A program made the translations under genes and the position numbers. Below the pieces are notes generated by a model, which ran no database searches, was not told the origin of the DNA, and saw nothing but the letters and a program-made list of their open reading frames with translations. DNA of 64,000 nucleotides, taken from positions 2,857,001 through 2,921,000 of the forward strand of contig NC_134679.1 of NCBI RefSeq assembly GCF_024713945.1. Direction: 5' to 3'. Source of the DNA: Dermatophagoides farinae (lineage: Eukaryota; Arthropoda; Arachnida; Sarcoptiformes; Pyroglyphidae). Numbering within the stretch: position 1 is the stretch's first letter; each line of letters starts with the position of its first letter. Of this stretch, positions 40,394 through 52,500 are shown piece after piece.

Positions 40394-41263
40394 ATGATTT
40401 TTTTGTTTTTCGTTTCTTTCTTTCGTTTATAAATGTTTTACCTAAAAAAAAAATTTGATTGAATCATTCATTGATTGAAAAAAAAAATTCATTCACCCAC
40501 ATTTATTTGTGTTGTAGCAAAATGTTTTTTTTTCTCTGTTGACTACTACAATCAAAAAAAAAACAAACAAATTTATTTACTTGACTTTTTTTTGCAAGGC
40601 TAAGTAACTGAATTTCAAACCTGAAAATAGGAATTTTTTTTCGTGAGAAAAAAAAACGAAATACAAAAATGATAAAAGAAAATGTCATGTTTTTGTTATA
40701 TACATTCTATAGTAATAAACAACAACAACAACAACAACAAATGGAAAAAAACATGACCATACAAACAAGCTTGGCCAAGCGTTACCGAAAATGAATTCGC
40801 TTGGGATCGTGAAGAATCGCGCACGCGAAAAAAAACACATTTAATAATAACAACATAACAACAGCATTTGATCGGAAATAAAATGTAAAGAAATGAAGAG
40901 GAGAAGAAGAAAAAAAAATTTTATTTTCATAGCAACAAACATTGCAAAAAAAAGTTTTTTTTCCAAAAAAAAAAATTATACGTGTTTAGAATTCTAATTT
41001 TCGGAAAAAAATAAAAATTTCCGTTCATAGAGAGAATCATGTTCTTTCTTGTTTGTTGCGTTTGTCCATTGAATGGATTGGAATGTGTGTGTAAGTGTAT
41101 GTGTGTGTGTGTGTGTGTATGTTTCAAATCGCGTTCAGAATCGATTAGTTGATATCATCGGTGAATTTTTCTTTTTTCTTCACATTTTTTTTTGTTCACT
41201 GAAAAAAAACTGCATAGCAAAAATCAACAAACTGTTAGTGAAATATCATATTCCAAGCCGAAT

Positions 41264-41298
<35 letters not shown>

Positions 41299-43343
41299 CA
41301 AACTGATATAGATATAAATTGATAATGTACAATACGTTTGTTATATGTTGTATGATCTGGTGTTTCTGAATAGAGACAACATTTTGGACATATAAATAAA
41401 TACACAAAAAGAAACAACGATTTCTGAATGAATGCGAATACAAATATAACCCATGGGATATTAGAGAAAATAAAAATAAACAGCTTATACAACGACACGA
41501 GTTGGTCACTTGGTTGGTCATCATCATCATCATCACCGTTATATTTAGTCCATAGTAGTATAGTATGGTCGTTCGTCAATGTAGTAATCCGTAATGGGTA
41601 AATCTCGTTACCATAATGGGTATTTGTTATGTTTTCGTCTTTTTTTTTCTCGAATGAATAAAGAGAGGCAAACAAAAAAAAATCTTTCAACATCGATGAC
41701 AACTGCCATATACTATAGGACTTTATTGATGCTGATGATGATGTCGATTGAAAGAGAGAAAAAAAATGATCCTGAAACAGTTATAAGACTATCAACAGAA
41801 AAAAACAACCAAGAAATGGACTAAATTATTCTATAGTTACTGTATATATTACAAGCATAGACTTGTTTGGATTTTTTTTCTGAGCTATAAGATGATGTTG
41901 ATTTCTATTGAAAATGGATTTTGTTTGTTGAATCAGTATTGTGGGGGGTGTGGGGTAAAATGAAAACAAATAAACGAACAAACTAAAGTCTTTAGATTTG
42001 TTGATCCTTTTTAACTGTAATTAATACTGTAAAGATAAGAAAAAAAAATTCTAAGATATTTTAGCAAAAAATAAATGAATGAAAGTTCCGGTTTCAAATG
42101 AAAATGTCAATGTAAAGAAAAACAAACAATTTTCCAATGATAAAATCATTGGCTAATAAAATAGAGAACCTATCGGATTTTCATCTGATTCAACTTTTAT
42201 ATTGAATTCATTTTAAATTTTGAGATATATAAAAAACGATGCTCATGGCTTTTTCATGCGTATTTTCATTATTATATCTTCACTTTATCTCTCTCTCTCC
42301 TTATCTCACTGTGATCAGAAATCAGATTAAATTACATTTGAAATTCCAAAACAAAAATGTCTCTCCAACGACATCAGACCAAAAAAATAAAAGTAAAATT
42401 TCCTACCTTAATATGTTATGACAATGAAATGAAATGAATGAATAATTTATTCGAATTGTGTATCGTTTTATTTTGTTCAAGCATTTTTTTTTTGGTTATT
42501 ATTCGATTATAAAAATCAACAACAACAACAACAAACATACAATAGAAATTCTAATGAAAAAAAATCCAAGAATGGGCGAAAAAAATGAAACTTTTTCATC
42601 ATCATCATCGTATAGTTTACTCATATTCTAATTGTTGTTGTTGTTGTTATTGTTGTTATATTATTCATTTAGTTTTCACAATCTTTCATCATCATAATCG
42701 TTGTAGCTCATTAATTCGTTTCATATTTACTAATATTATTATTATTATAACTACTACTGAATTGTGTTTTGTTTCTAAATGCAATCAAATCAAATTCTCA
42801 ATATTCATCAACCATAGAATAGAATATACAAGTTCAAATTTGGGTGTTGTCCAACACCAAAAAAAGCGAGAATGAACGAGATATATGGCGTGAAAGAGAG
42901 GCGTTACACAGAAAATGGTTTGGTTATAACGGGACAAAACAAAACAGAAAAAAAACCGTAGCTAATTTTCCATAATAAATAGAAATGAAAAGGGAAAAAA
43001 ATAGATTTAACAATCGTTTTTTTTCCAGGGGATCAACACAAGAAGAAAGAAAAACATTTCAACCCTGAAACATTAATAAATATTTTCGGGTTGATGTTAA
43101 TGTTGTTCATAAAACAACCAAGCAAAAAAAAACGAACAATTCGATAAAAAAATTACTCAAACAATAATGATACAGCGATAAACAAAATGAAGAAAAAATT
43201 CATCATTCTCATGTTGGGATCGTGTTATTTTTTTTTTTTTTTTTTTGAATGCGAAACAATTAATCTTATTCATCATATACATGTATAGTCAACATGAATT
43301 TCTATATTAGCCATGTTCATCATCATCATAGCGATCGAAGGAT
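40394..43343. other. Interval without a recognisable gene
   Basis: Includes a short GC-richer island at about 40755-40835 with the 12-bp palindrome GCTTGGCCAAGC (40769-40780), and a TG tract (41099) paired with (CA)14 (41267). The 155-codon minus frame at 41235-41702 reads through the CA tract as Val-Cys repeats and is not credible as it stands. Confidence 0.55.
41267..41294. repeat. Microsatellite (CA)14
   Basis: 28 bases of pure CA. A TG tract of about 20 bases lies 150 bases upstream (41099-41120), so the two form a potential CA/TG inverted pair. Confidence 0.97.
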
Positions 43344-43412
43344 TTATGTTGTAATCGTTGTTGTTCCATTATTATTAGGTCCGATATGCTTGAATTCATT
43401 CAAGCAAGAATA
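43344..43412 (-). CDS. Candidate terminal exon (competes with a plus-strand frame)
   Basis: Minus strand. The acceptor TTGGTTAATCTCTCTTCCAG is the best pyrimidine tract noticed outside the P450. It is followed by YSCLNEFKHIGPNNNG, TTTITT and a TAA stop. On the other strand an ATG-initiated frame from 43387 starts MLEFIQARILEERLTNN and runs 44 residues to a TAG near 43521. Only one of the two, at most, is likely real. Neither is recognised. Confidence 0.15.
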   Translation of the reverse strand, partial: YSCLNEFKHIGPNNNGTTTITT

Positions 43413-44467
43413 CTGGAAGAGAGATTAACCAATAATCACACCCACCCACGCGCATATGTGTGGGTATATATCAACAAAAAGCCAGACAGTTCACAATTCA
43501 CCATTTATCGACCCAAATAGTCCATATAGGAAATGGAATTTTTTTTTATTATTGAAATTTTGAATTTTAGATTTTTTTTGTGAATATGAAAAAAAACTTG
43601 AAGAATATCTTGCCACTCCTGCTGCTGCTGCTGATGATGATGATAATGAGAATTGTCATCGTGGAATTAACATCTCAAATCGTATTGCACAGAAAAAAAA
43701 ATAAAATCAGACATATGAAAAGTTTCAGAATCATCACTCACACATTTTCAATCAATACAAAATTATTTTATTCAAGAATGTAATGTAATTAATTAATTAA
43801 TTTGAAAAAGAACAACAACAAAAAATGACATCAAAGTTTTCATTTGTGTCGTCATGGTATCATTTTTTTAATGTTGGAACGGAAAAAAATTAATTCATTT
43901 TGAATTCATTTGAATGTGTTAGGAATATGTTTTTTTTTGTTCTCATTATAAAATAATGATGAAATTATAATTAAAACAAATTACGACATAAAAACAACAG
44001 GATTTTCAATATCTCGTTATACCATTAACATCATCATCATCCGCATCAAATATAATTATCAATAGAAAAAAATGTTGATGTCATATATATGAATATGGAC
44101 ACCATGAAAAACCAGTGTGTGTGTGTGTGATCCATTTGACACCCGATGATCACATAGGCATTTAGAACCAGAACAAAATTCCGGAACCATTATTATTATT
44201 ATTATTATCATCATCATCATTATGAGCATATTATCCATTCAAAACGAAAGGGACACCAAAAATGATGTTGATGAGAAAAATTCAGAAATTCAGAAAAAAA
44301 ATGTATAAAACAAACATACTTTTGGAAGAAAAAAAGGACCAATGATTGATGGATCAGACGATGAAAAACGAAACAGTAAACTTTTTTCTTCTTTTTTCTT
44401 GCCATTCACTTGGATTATATATTGGATGAATGAATTCAACATACATAGCCAAAGAGAACATGAAAAT

Positions 44468-44470
<3 letters not shown>

Positions 44471-44542
<72 letters not shown>
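44471..44542. repeat. Microsatellite (GA)36
   Basis: 72 bases of uninterrupted GA, the longest pure tandem repeat in the window. It generates spurious Glu-Arg and Leu-Ser frames on the two strands. Confidence 0.99.
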
Positions 44543-44545
<3 letters not shown>

Positions 44546-47307
44546 TGAATGAAGAAAAACTAAACTTGCTAATTTAACTAAACATTGCAAATGGTGGGGT
44601 AGTCAAACTAAAATATATATATCTAAGCTTGGAACCTTTTTCCCACTCCCGCACAAAAAAAAATAAAAATATTTCTCCTAGTTTAAGATTCCGGAACGAA
44701 AGCAAATAAAATTCATCACTCAAACATCGTTATAGACAAAGTTATGCATAAAATTAAAAAAAAACTTTAAGCACACTGGATGTATGTATATTTACAAACA
44801 GTAGAGTGTTCGTCATGCATAATCGTATTAACGTAGAAACCAGATGCCCGCAAGCAAATCAACAAAGTGTAAAAGCAACAACAACAACAACAAAAAAAAC
44901 TAATATTCATTGAATAGAATAATGACAATTTTATGCTAAAAGAATTTGTCGCCCAATAACCATCATCATCATCATTACAAAATGATTATATGATGTAAAC
45001 TTTTAGCACAGACAAACTAGTAAACATTTATTCATTCATGATTTTGATTCATTACGTAAATGGTTTGAAGTAAAATTCTTGCTAATCAATAAAAATATAT
45101 AAATGGAAGTGTGATAGAGACATAAACTATGAAACATTTGACAAGTTGTATGAGAAAATGAAAGAAGAAGAGGAGAAAAAGGCAAAGAAATCTAACCAAA
45201 CAGTCGGAAAATTGATTTGAAAATTCATGATTATTTGCTTATATTTGTAGAATTGATCAAAAAGATTTAGAATTAGTTGGTTGTTGAAGCTGCTGCTACT
45301 GCTGCTGCTGCTGCTATAAGAATCAATTTTATCTCTTTAAAAGAAATTCCAAAGATTTAAATTGAAAAAATGAGAAAGAAAAATTCCAGACAATCCAAAT
45401 GAAAATTCTCACCTCCATCATCATCAATACAAATGGATGAAACGAGGGAAAGAATTTCAACATTTTAAGATTCATAGTGATGATGATTCAAGCAAATGCT
45501 AACCAATGTACAAGAATTTCATTTGCATTAAATTTAGGAATGAAAAATGAATTTTTTTTTCGGCTCGACAACTATCTTGCTATCTTTATTACTATTAGTG
45601 GTAGTAGTACTATTTCAACGATGATATTGCAAATGTTCCACATAACCATAAAATATGATGATGGTCGATTTTTTTTTTTTTTTTGGTTTGATAATTTCAT
45701 CTTAATGGATAAAATTCGTTTCTATCTGATTATTTTTACAAGCATGGTGTATTTTTTCCAATTCATAGAATAATCATCATATATGATGATATGTGTTTAT
45801 CAATAAAAACGAATCAAACATAAAAATTGAATGAATTAAATATGGAAAATCGTATGTGAATATAAGGAAAAAAAATTGAAATTCAGAAAAAAAAATTCGA
45901 GAAAATCTCCATTGATAACGACTGTTAATGCATATAAAATAGCATTTCAATATATGAAGTCATCAACAACAACAACAACAACAAAAAAAAATGGTCAGAA
46001 TCTTTAAACACCTAAATTCTAAGACAATTTGATTATCATCAAAATGTAATCAAGCACAGATTAAGAGATCCGATCATTATCACATGAGTACAAAAAAACC
46101 GAATAAGGATATTTATTCTTGAAAAATGCGCTTGTATTTTTTTTCTTGTTTATTTGTCTGGAATTTCAATGGAATAAAATGAGATATTCTTATAAGGGTA
46201 ATATTTTACACCAAAAAGAAAGAATCTATAGTATTCTGGGCAAAGATTTGCAAAAAAAAAATGGTTCAAATAAAAAGGATGACGAGCGAAGAAAAAAAAA
46301 TCCATTCCTTTAATACATTATTTCATTTCATTTTTATTTTCGATTGTCACAATCGTTGTTGATAGAATCTGGAGAGATATGATCATCATTATCATCATGA
46401 AACAAATTGAACGATAAATGAATGATAAAAAAAAAATTTTCAGTTCTTTTTCTTCAAGTTTAGCCATTATTATCATCAATTGGATACAATTTTTTTTTCA
46501 CTTGGTAATTTTCTTTATACGGATATTGATTTTTTTTTGTGTGTGTGTGTGCCGCAATTTTTATGCTTACATTTATATTTTATGTGAAAAAATATCGGCG
46601 TTAGAGTGAATGAATGAATTTTTTTTTCATATAAAAATCAGAATGTGAATGTGTGTAAAAATGTTTGTTTGATATTATCGATCAATGTATATTTTTTTTT
46701 TTTGAATGAAGAGAAAAAAGTTTTTTTTTTCATTACTTGTTTTAACGTCCATTAGCATAACGCGTCTCTCTCTTTCTTGTTGGTGGTCGTTTTTTTCTCT
46801 CTTCATCAAATGTGTAATGGTTTTGATGCCAAAAAAAAAAAAAAAAAAAATTTTATTTTCATTCTAACTAAATAATAAATACTATCGGTTCATTGATTTA
46901 AAATTTTTTTTTTCATTTGGAAATTATGTTGATCGATATGTGTATGTTTGTTGGTTTGTTTGTATTTTGATTTGGTTTTTTTTCTATTTCCGTTTGTGTG
47001 TGTGTGTGTGTGTGTCTTATTTCCATTACCGATGAATTGAAAAAATCCAGAATACACACACACACACAAACACAAACACATCTATGATAAAACAACGAAT
47101 TACTTATAATTTCAATTCATTCGTATATCTTTTCTTCAATTTCATCATCATCATCATTCTCAAATATAATTTTCCATTTACAAACAAAAAAAAAAAAGAA
47201 AAACAGCCATTCACAATGATTTTTTACACACACACAAATATAAATGAGATACATCGGAATTTGTTTGTTTGTTGTTGATTCTATAAATATAATTCCTGAT
47301 TTCGTTC

Positions 47308-47334
47308 ATGATGATGATGATGATGATGATGATG
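47308..47334. repeat. Microsatellite (ATG)9
   Basis: 27 bases of ATG units. Confidence 0.95.
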
Positions 47335-48485
47335 AAAAAAGATCTTGATTATATGTGCGAACAGAGAAAAAGAGACGAAAAGAAAGAAAAAAACACAAGT
47401 AATTGAATGAAAATGAACGGCAATAACAACAACAACAACAAAAAGAATCAAGTCTTTTTCCATTGATGGTCCTTGATGATAGTCTTATTTATTGTCAGTG
47501 TATATATGCATTGTAATATTCAATGTGAATAAATTCATTCATCAAACCTGAAGAAAATATAGTGAATCATCTTTTTTTTTCTCATTTCTCGTCAACATTG
47601 TCGATTGTAAAAAGTGAACACAAAACACAAAACATACATTGATAATGCAGAATAACAGAATGCTGAAAAACAGAAATTTTTTTTTCATTCATCAAAATCA
47701 ATTTTCATAGCAAGAATTGAAAATAAATTCTTCGGTATGTTTCATCATCAATGTATATACAATTTTATCTTTAACATATCTTATTTTGTTTAAACAAAAA
47801 AACAAAAATGATAAAAATGTTAATGATGATTGTAATAGAAAAAAGAATGACAAAGATGTGAAAAAAAAACATAAATGAAGACAAAAGACAATTTATATTT
47901 CAAATTTTAAATTTAGTTACAAAAGAAAATAGAAATTACAAACAAATCACAAACATACACAATAACAATACATGAACAATAATATTTCCGGTTTTTCATT
48001 ATCATTATTAATTCATTATTCACACAATTTTTTTTTTGACAAGAGTGACTAGCATTTATCATTATGCAAAAGAATGTTATAAATAGAAAAAATAAAATAC
48101 AAAGAATGAATGAATAAATTTATCATTTCAACAAATACAAGATTGCATTATCTCTTGTATATAAATGGACAAATGGAATTTTTTTTCTCTCTCCAATTTT
48201 TCATTTTATTCTATATCACAACAGAAAAAAATCAAAAGCTAAAAAAAAACGAAATATCAGTTTCGCTGCAATTTATATCAATATAAACGCGATATATATA
48301 CATAAACAAAAAAAAAAAGACAAAAGAAACGTTATCATAATGATCGTAAAGCAGAAAAAAATAAAGATGCAAGATGAAAAAAAGTGATTTATAAAATTGA
48401 ATAGCGTGATTTTTCTTTTTCTTGTGTTTGACCAAAAATAAACCATGATTGTTTTTTTTGTGAACAAATTTTTTTCAATTATTAC

Positions 48486-48595
48486 CTCAAATAAAAATGG
48501 ATTGCCCATACAAAACTGATGATGATCATCATCATCAACTGTGGTTAAACAATTCCGATAGTCCGAATGATCGATGCCGGAAAAAGGCCAGCTGA
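48486..48595 (-). CDS. Candidate internal exon, unidentified Cys-containing protein
   Basis: Minus strand. From an acceptor-like TCAAG the frame reads SWPFSGIDHSDYRNC, then an acidic/His run from a (GAT)n tract, then FCMGNPFLFE, and ends exactly at GAG/GTAATA, a good donor. It has two Cys and mixed composition, unlike the F/I/K-rich translations around it. The acceptor lacks a pyrimidine tract, which is a weakness. It lies 0.9 kb downstream (minus sense) of the LDLa-like exon and could belong to the same gene, but the phases do not match directly (that exon ends in phase 0, while this one needs two bases to complete a codon). No family recognised. Confidence 0.2.
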
Positions 48596-49509
48596 CTTGA
48601 GGCGATTATTTTTTTTTCCTTTGGTTTATTTTCACTTTGCTCTATTTTCATTCTATATTCCATAATAATAATAATAACCGATTAGGAATGAAACGGACAC
48701 GCAAATCTCCTAGTATGACCAATGAAGATGCACATATATAAAGACTAAAATGACCGAAGCAATCGTATTCAATAATATTCGCGCTATTTATCGAATGAAT
48801 TTATCGATGACAATACTCCTATCAAGAATAAATACCGATTCCGGGTATATAAATCGATTCAAAAAAGAAAAACTTGAACTCATATTAGAGAAACAATAAT
48901 AAATATAATAAAGCAATGTGATGAAAATGAAAATTGTGAACCAAAATAAATACTGAAATATAGTGGAACAAAAGAGCCAGCTATCAGCTATGAAAAAAAA
49001 AATATTGATCAAATCGAGAATATCGGGCACAAATAAACAAGCGGTATATGAACAAATTTTTTTTCTCGACAAATACACACTCGAATAAATATAACCCGAT
49101 TGAAATGCACACACACACACACATAGACAAACACAATAGAATGTGACCAACTGACTAAAGTTAAAATTGTGTAAGAAGTCTATCCGAACCTAACCAAAAC
49201 TAAAAAAAAAAACAATTTGAAATGAAAAAAAACAACGGAAAATGAAAATAAATGTTTTTTTCATTGTCTGAGTTTCCATCGGGCATCAGACAAAGAAGGC
49301 ACATCCTTCTCTTTCGACCAAAATGAAAAAAATATCGCCATTGTTCCACAAAACAAAACAGAATGCAGAAGAAAAAACTTAACAAACGGAAACGATACAT
49401 TTTTATCATAATTTAGATTCAGAATTTTTATTTTCACTAAACATCATTTGAAAGTCAGAGGTGAATGGTTATTAGGGAAAAAAAACCAAGTTGCCCAGAA
49501 CACACACAC

Positions 49510-49580
49510 CGACAACCGAATACATTTCCGGTCGTAGCATGAAAAATTGTACACGTTACATAAATTGCCAACATTTCCAG
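49510..49580 (-). CDS. Candidate exon with half of an LDL-receptor class A module
   Basis: On the minus strand, after an acceptor-like TTCTCGTCAAATTAG, the frame reads LCNVYNFSCYDRKCIRLS. The spacing C-x4-F-x-C-x4-C-I matches the first half of an LDLa repeat, whose usual form is C-x-x-x-x-F-x-C-x-x-x-x-C-I-x-x-x-x-C-D. A GT donor follows directly (49509-49508), though it is the edge of a (GT)n microsatellite and so weak evidence. The expected second half (C-D-G-x-x-D-C-x-D-x-S-D-E) was not found nearby in a compatible frame. LDLa modules occur in lipoprotein receptors and extracellular or receptor proteins with CUB, LRR or protease domains, so the parent protein cannot be named. The match could be chance. 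Confidence 0.25.
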
Positions 49581-52500
49581 CTAATTTGACGAGAATTTAA
49601 TCTTTACAATCCGAATACGACTCCGCTGTAATCGAATTTCTAGCACTTTATCCATCATCATCATCATCATTGCCATTATCGTAATTCAAATTATCATCGC
49701 TATGGTCCATAGCCAAAAAAAACATGAAAAAAAAAACAAAATCAAAAGAATAAATGAAGACATTTTCAAGTAATAATAATCATTCATATTCATATCATAA
49801 TTGCGGTTTTACTTGTTATGATTGTCAAATTATGTGTTTAGTCACGAATATGGATAAAATTTCATCATCATCTTGATCATTATTCATAAAATTTCTGTGA
49901 TAGTAATATTTTTTAACCGGCAAAGATGCCATCATAATTATCGAAACGATAGACGATAAGGATTGAGTGTTTTTTTTTTGGCACTTATACTAATTATCAT
50001 TAACATAATGAAGCTATTCCGGGATGGCCATTTGAAATAGCCGTTTGAAAATTCATGTGAAAAAGATTGTAATAGATTGATTCTCTACTATTTGCCATAA
50101 TTAACCATAGAAATGGGGTGAGAATATTTTTCTTGATTTCAATTTTTTTTCTATTCAATCTTTAAACACTGTAAATATATTTAAAACCTAAAATCAAACA
50201 AGAATCAAGAGAAAGGGAAAAACAAGTCAAGAATAACATCATCGTATGAATGGCGTTAAAAATAATAATAATGATGATGATGATGAAAAAGCAACAGCAG
50301 CACGAAAAATAAATGGCTGGAAATAATGATGACTCAAAAAAAAAAAAAATGATATGGAAAATAAACGGCGTATAATGAAAATTCGTTTGTCTTCTCATTT
50401 GTTTGTTTGTTTGTTTGCTATTCATTAAACAACGAGAATACAAAACAAGAACAACGTGGAATCGTGAACATGAACATCGACCACAGAAAACATTAACTTT
50501 ACCATTCAACTTACTATAGATATCGAGGAAATGAAAATCAAAAAAGAAAAAAAGTAATGAAAAAGGATTTCATGAAATAAACAACTTGCGACTGCCACGT
50601 TGATGATGATGATGATGATGAAGACAATGGATACAACAAACCTATTTATCACATTTTATTCGGTAATTTTATATGATTTTTTTTTTTAGTTTACACATGT
50701 CTACAAACACAGTATCTGTATGCATAGGGAAAATGAAAATGAAAATAGCACCAAAGAATGGAGAAATTCTTCATTCAAATTTTTTTTTCTTAACTACCAT
50801 CATTTTAATGTTTTTGTTCGTTGATCATAATCATTATTATTATGATGATGATGATTATTATTATTTTGATCAAGTGAAAGCAAAAAAAAATGAAAATTTT
50901 TCATTCATTCATTTATTTACTGAACGAATATATAGTAAAATGAAAATAAAAATTCAATGGTAGTGAATGATAAAAAAAAAATTTATACACGAGATATTGA
51001 ACTTTTTCTCTTGCTCGCTATGAAAGTTGAATGAATGAAAACTTATCCTAATTAGCCTATTAAGCAAGTGTGTTTGTATGACGAATGAATGTTTGTTACA
51101 GTTTAGCTTCATTTGTTAAATAATAAAGAAAACGGAATGGTGCAAATTTTCAGGAATAAGAAATAATAATAATAATAAAAACAACAAAAACACAGAGTTG
51201 GGTAATATGACCCCTTTTTTCATATTCAAATGAAAATGGTAATAAATAGGAAAATTTTTTCAAGTTATAATAATAATAATGACGATGATGATGATGAACA
51301 ACTGAATGTTTTTCAATGACAATTGTCAAACGAAAATGAGTTGTTTTTGTAACTCAAACTGGAATGAACAAAAAAAAAATTCTGAATGAAGAACGGAAAG
51401 AAAAAAAGAATTTATTTTCAACAAAAAAAAAATAAAAATAAAAATAATGATGTCTTACATTCATTCATTTATTGATATATTTGTATACTGAATTAGAATA
51501 CAAAAAAAATAAATGATGACGATGACAATTTCTTGTTACTTATGTTGTCCCGCTGGTTAACGCCATTTGCCATGAAAATGTATTCAACAAAGAAACCAAA
51601 AACAAGCAGATAAGATTTCCGAAATGGTCATCATTGAAAAGTTATAGTTTCCTTTTTTTTCTTGTTATTTACGAGAAAAAAAATACCACGATTATATGAA
51701 TTCCATTAAAATGATGGCAAAAAAAAAATGTTAATCGATTCGTATCTGGCTAGAATGTTCTATTGGTTTTCAATGAGAATTTTTTTTTTATGTTTCGGTT
51801 ATTGTTGTTATGGTTTTCTATCAATAATAGTAGTAGTAATATCATTCATTGATCAGATCAGTTTTGATTATCATGAATGTAATTGAAATTAAAATTGAAT
51901 TAACTTTGAGTGTGCAATGAGAGAGTGAGAGAGAGAAAGAGAGAAAGAAAAAAAATTGATTGATCGATTTTGGCCTTCGGTCAATGAAAGAAATAAATGA
52001 GAATTTTTTTTTTTATCGAATTCAATATTGTCGAAATGAAAGGTTAAGCTCCAATTCTTTTGGAATATTTTTCACACATACACACACACATTTAGTTTGT
52101 TCTGCTTTTAAACATCACAAAACATCGATATGTTTGTAATAGAATTTCAATTTAATTCAGTTGAACTCAGTAAAAATTCAATGAACTTCATATTGGCAAA
52201 TAAAACAAAATGACAACCCAAAAAAACCGTTTTTAGGGCCTATAGACAATGATTCGGTCAAATGATGTATTATACATGCACACACACACACATACATCAC
52301 ACAAAAAAAACACAGGCATAAAACCGAGATAAAAAAAATAAAATGAAGAATCCAACAACAACAACCAGTAATAGCAATACAGTTATTAGTGTGAAAAAAA
52401 GTGAAGAAAAATTTCAAACAATTTTCAAGTGAAACACAAAATGTATGTACCAAAAAAAATTTGATGAAAAACTTCCTGGAATGTATGCATATGAGCATGA

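Larger units (their letters stand above)
43522..48485. other. Interval without a recognisable gene
   Basis: (GA)36 at 44471, CAA repeats near 44877 and 45964, GCT repeats near 45291, and (ATG)9 at 47308. The plus frame at 45477-45773 contains MIQANANQCTRISFALNLG and the minus frame at 48232-48509 is hydrophobic; neither is recognised. Confidence 0.55.

Noticed and set aside
41235..41702. 155-codon minus-strand frame
   Set aside because: Its length depends on the (CA)14 tract read as Val-Cys; a second frame through the same tract is open too, as expected from a dinucleotide repeat.
44342..44590. Frames with long Glu-Arg or Leu-Ser dipeptide runs on both strands
   Set aside because: They are direct translations of the (GA)36 microsatellite.
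49270..49340. Second half of an LDLa module (MPDGNSDNE)
   Set aside because: The required Cys residues are missing and the frame does not follow from the 49510 donor.
51530..51710. Fragment resembling a seven-transmembrane receptor helix (VTYVVPLVNAICHENVF)
   Set aside because: No acceptor before it, an opposing minus-strand frame is equally open, and only one short helix-like match is present.
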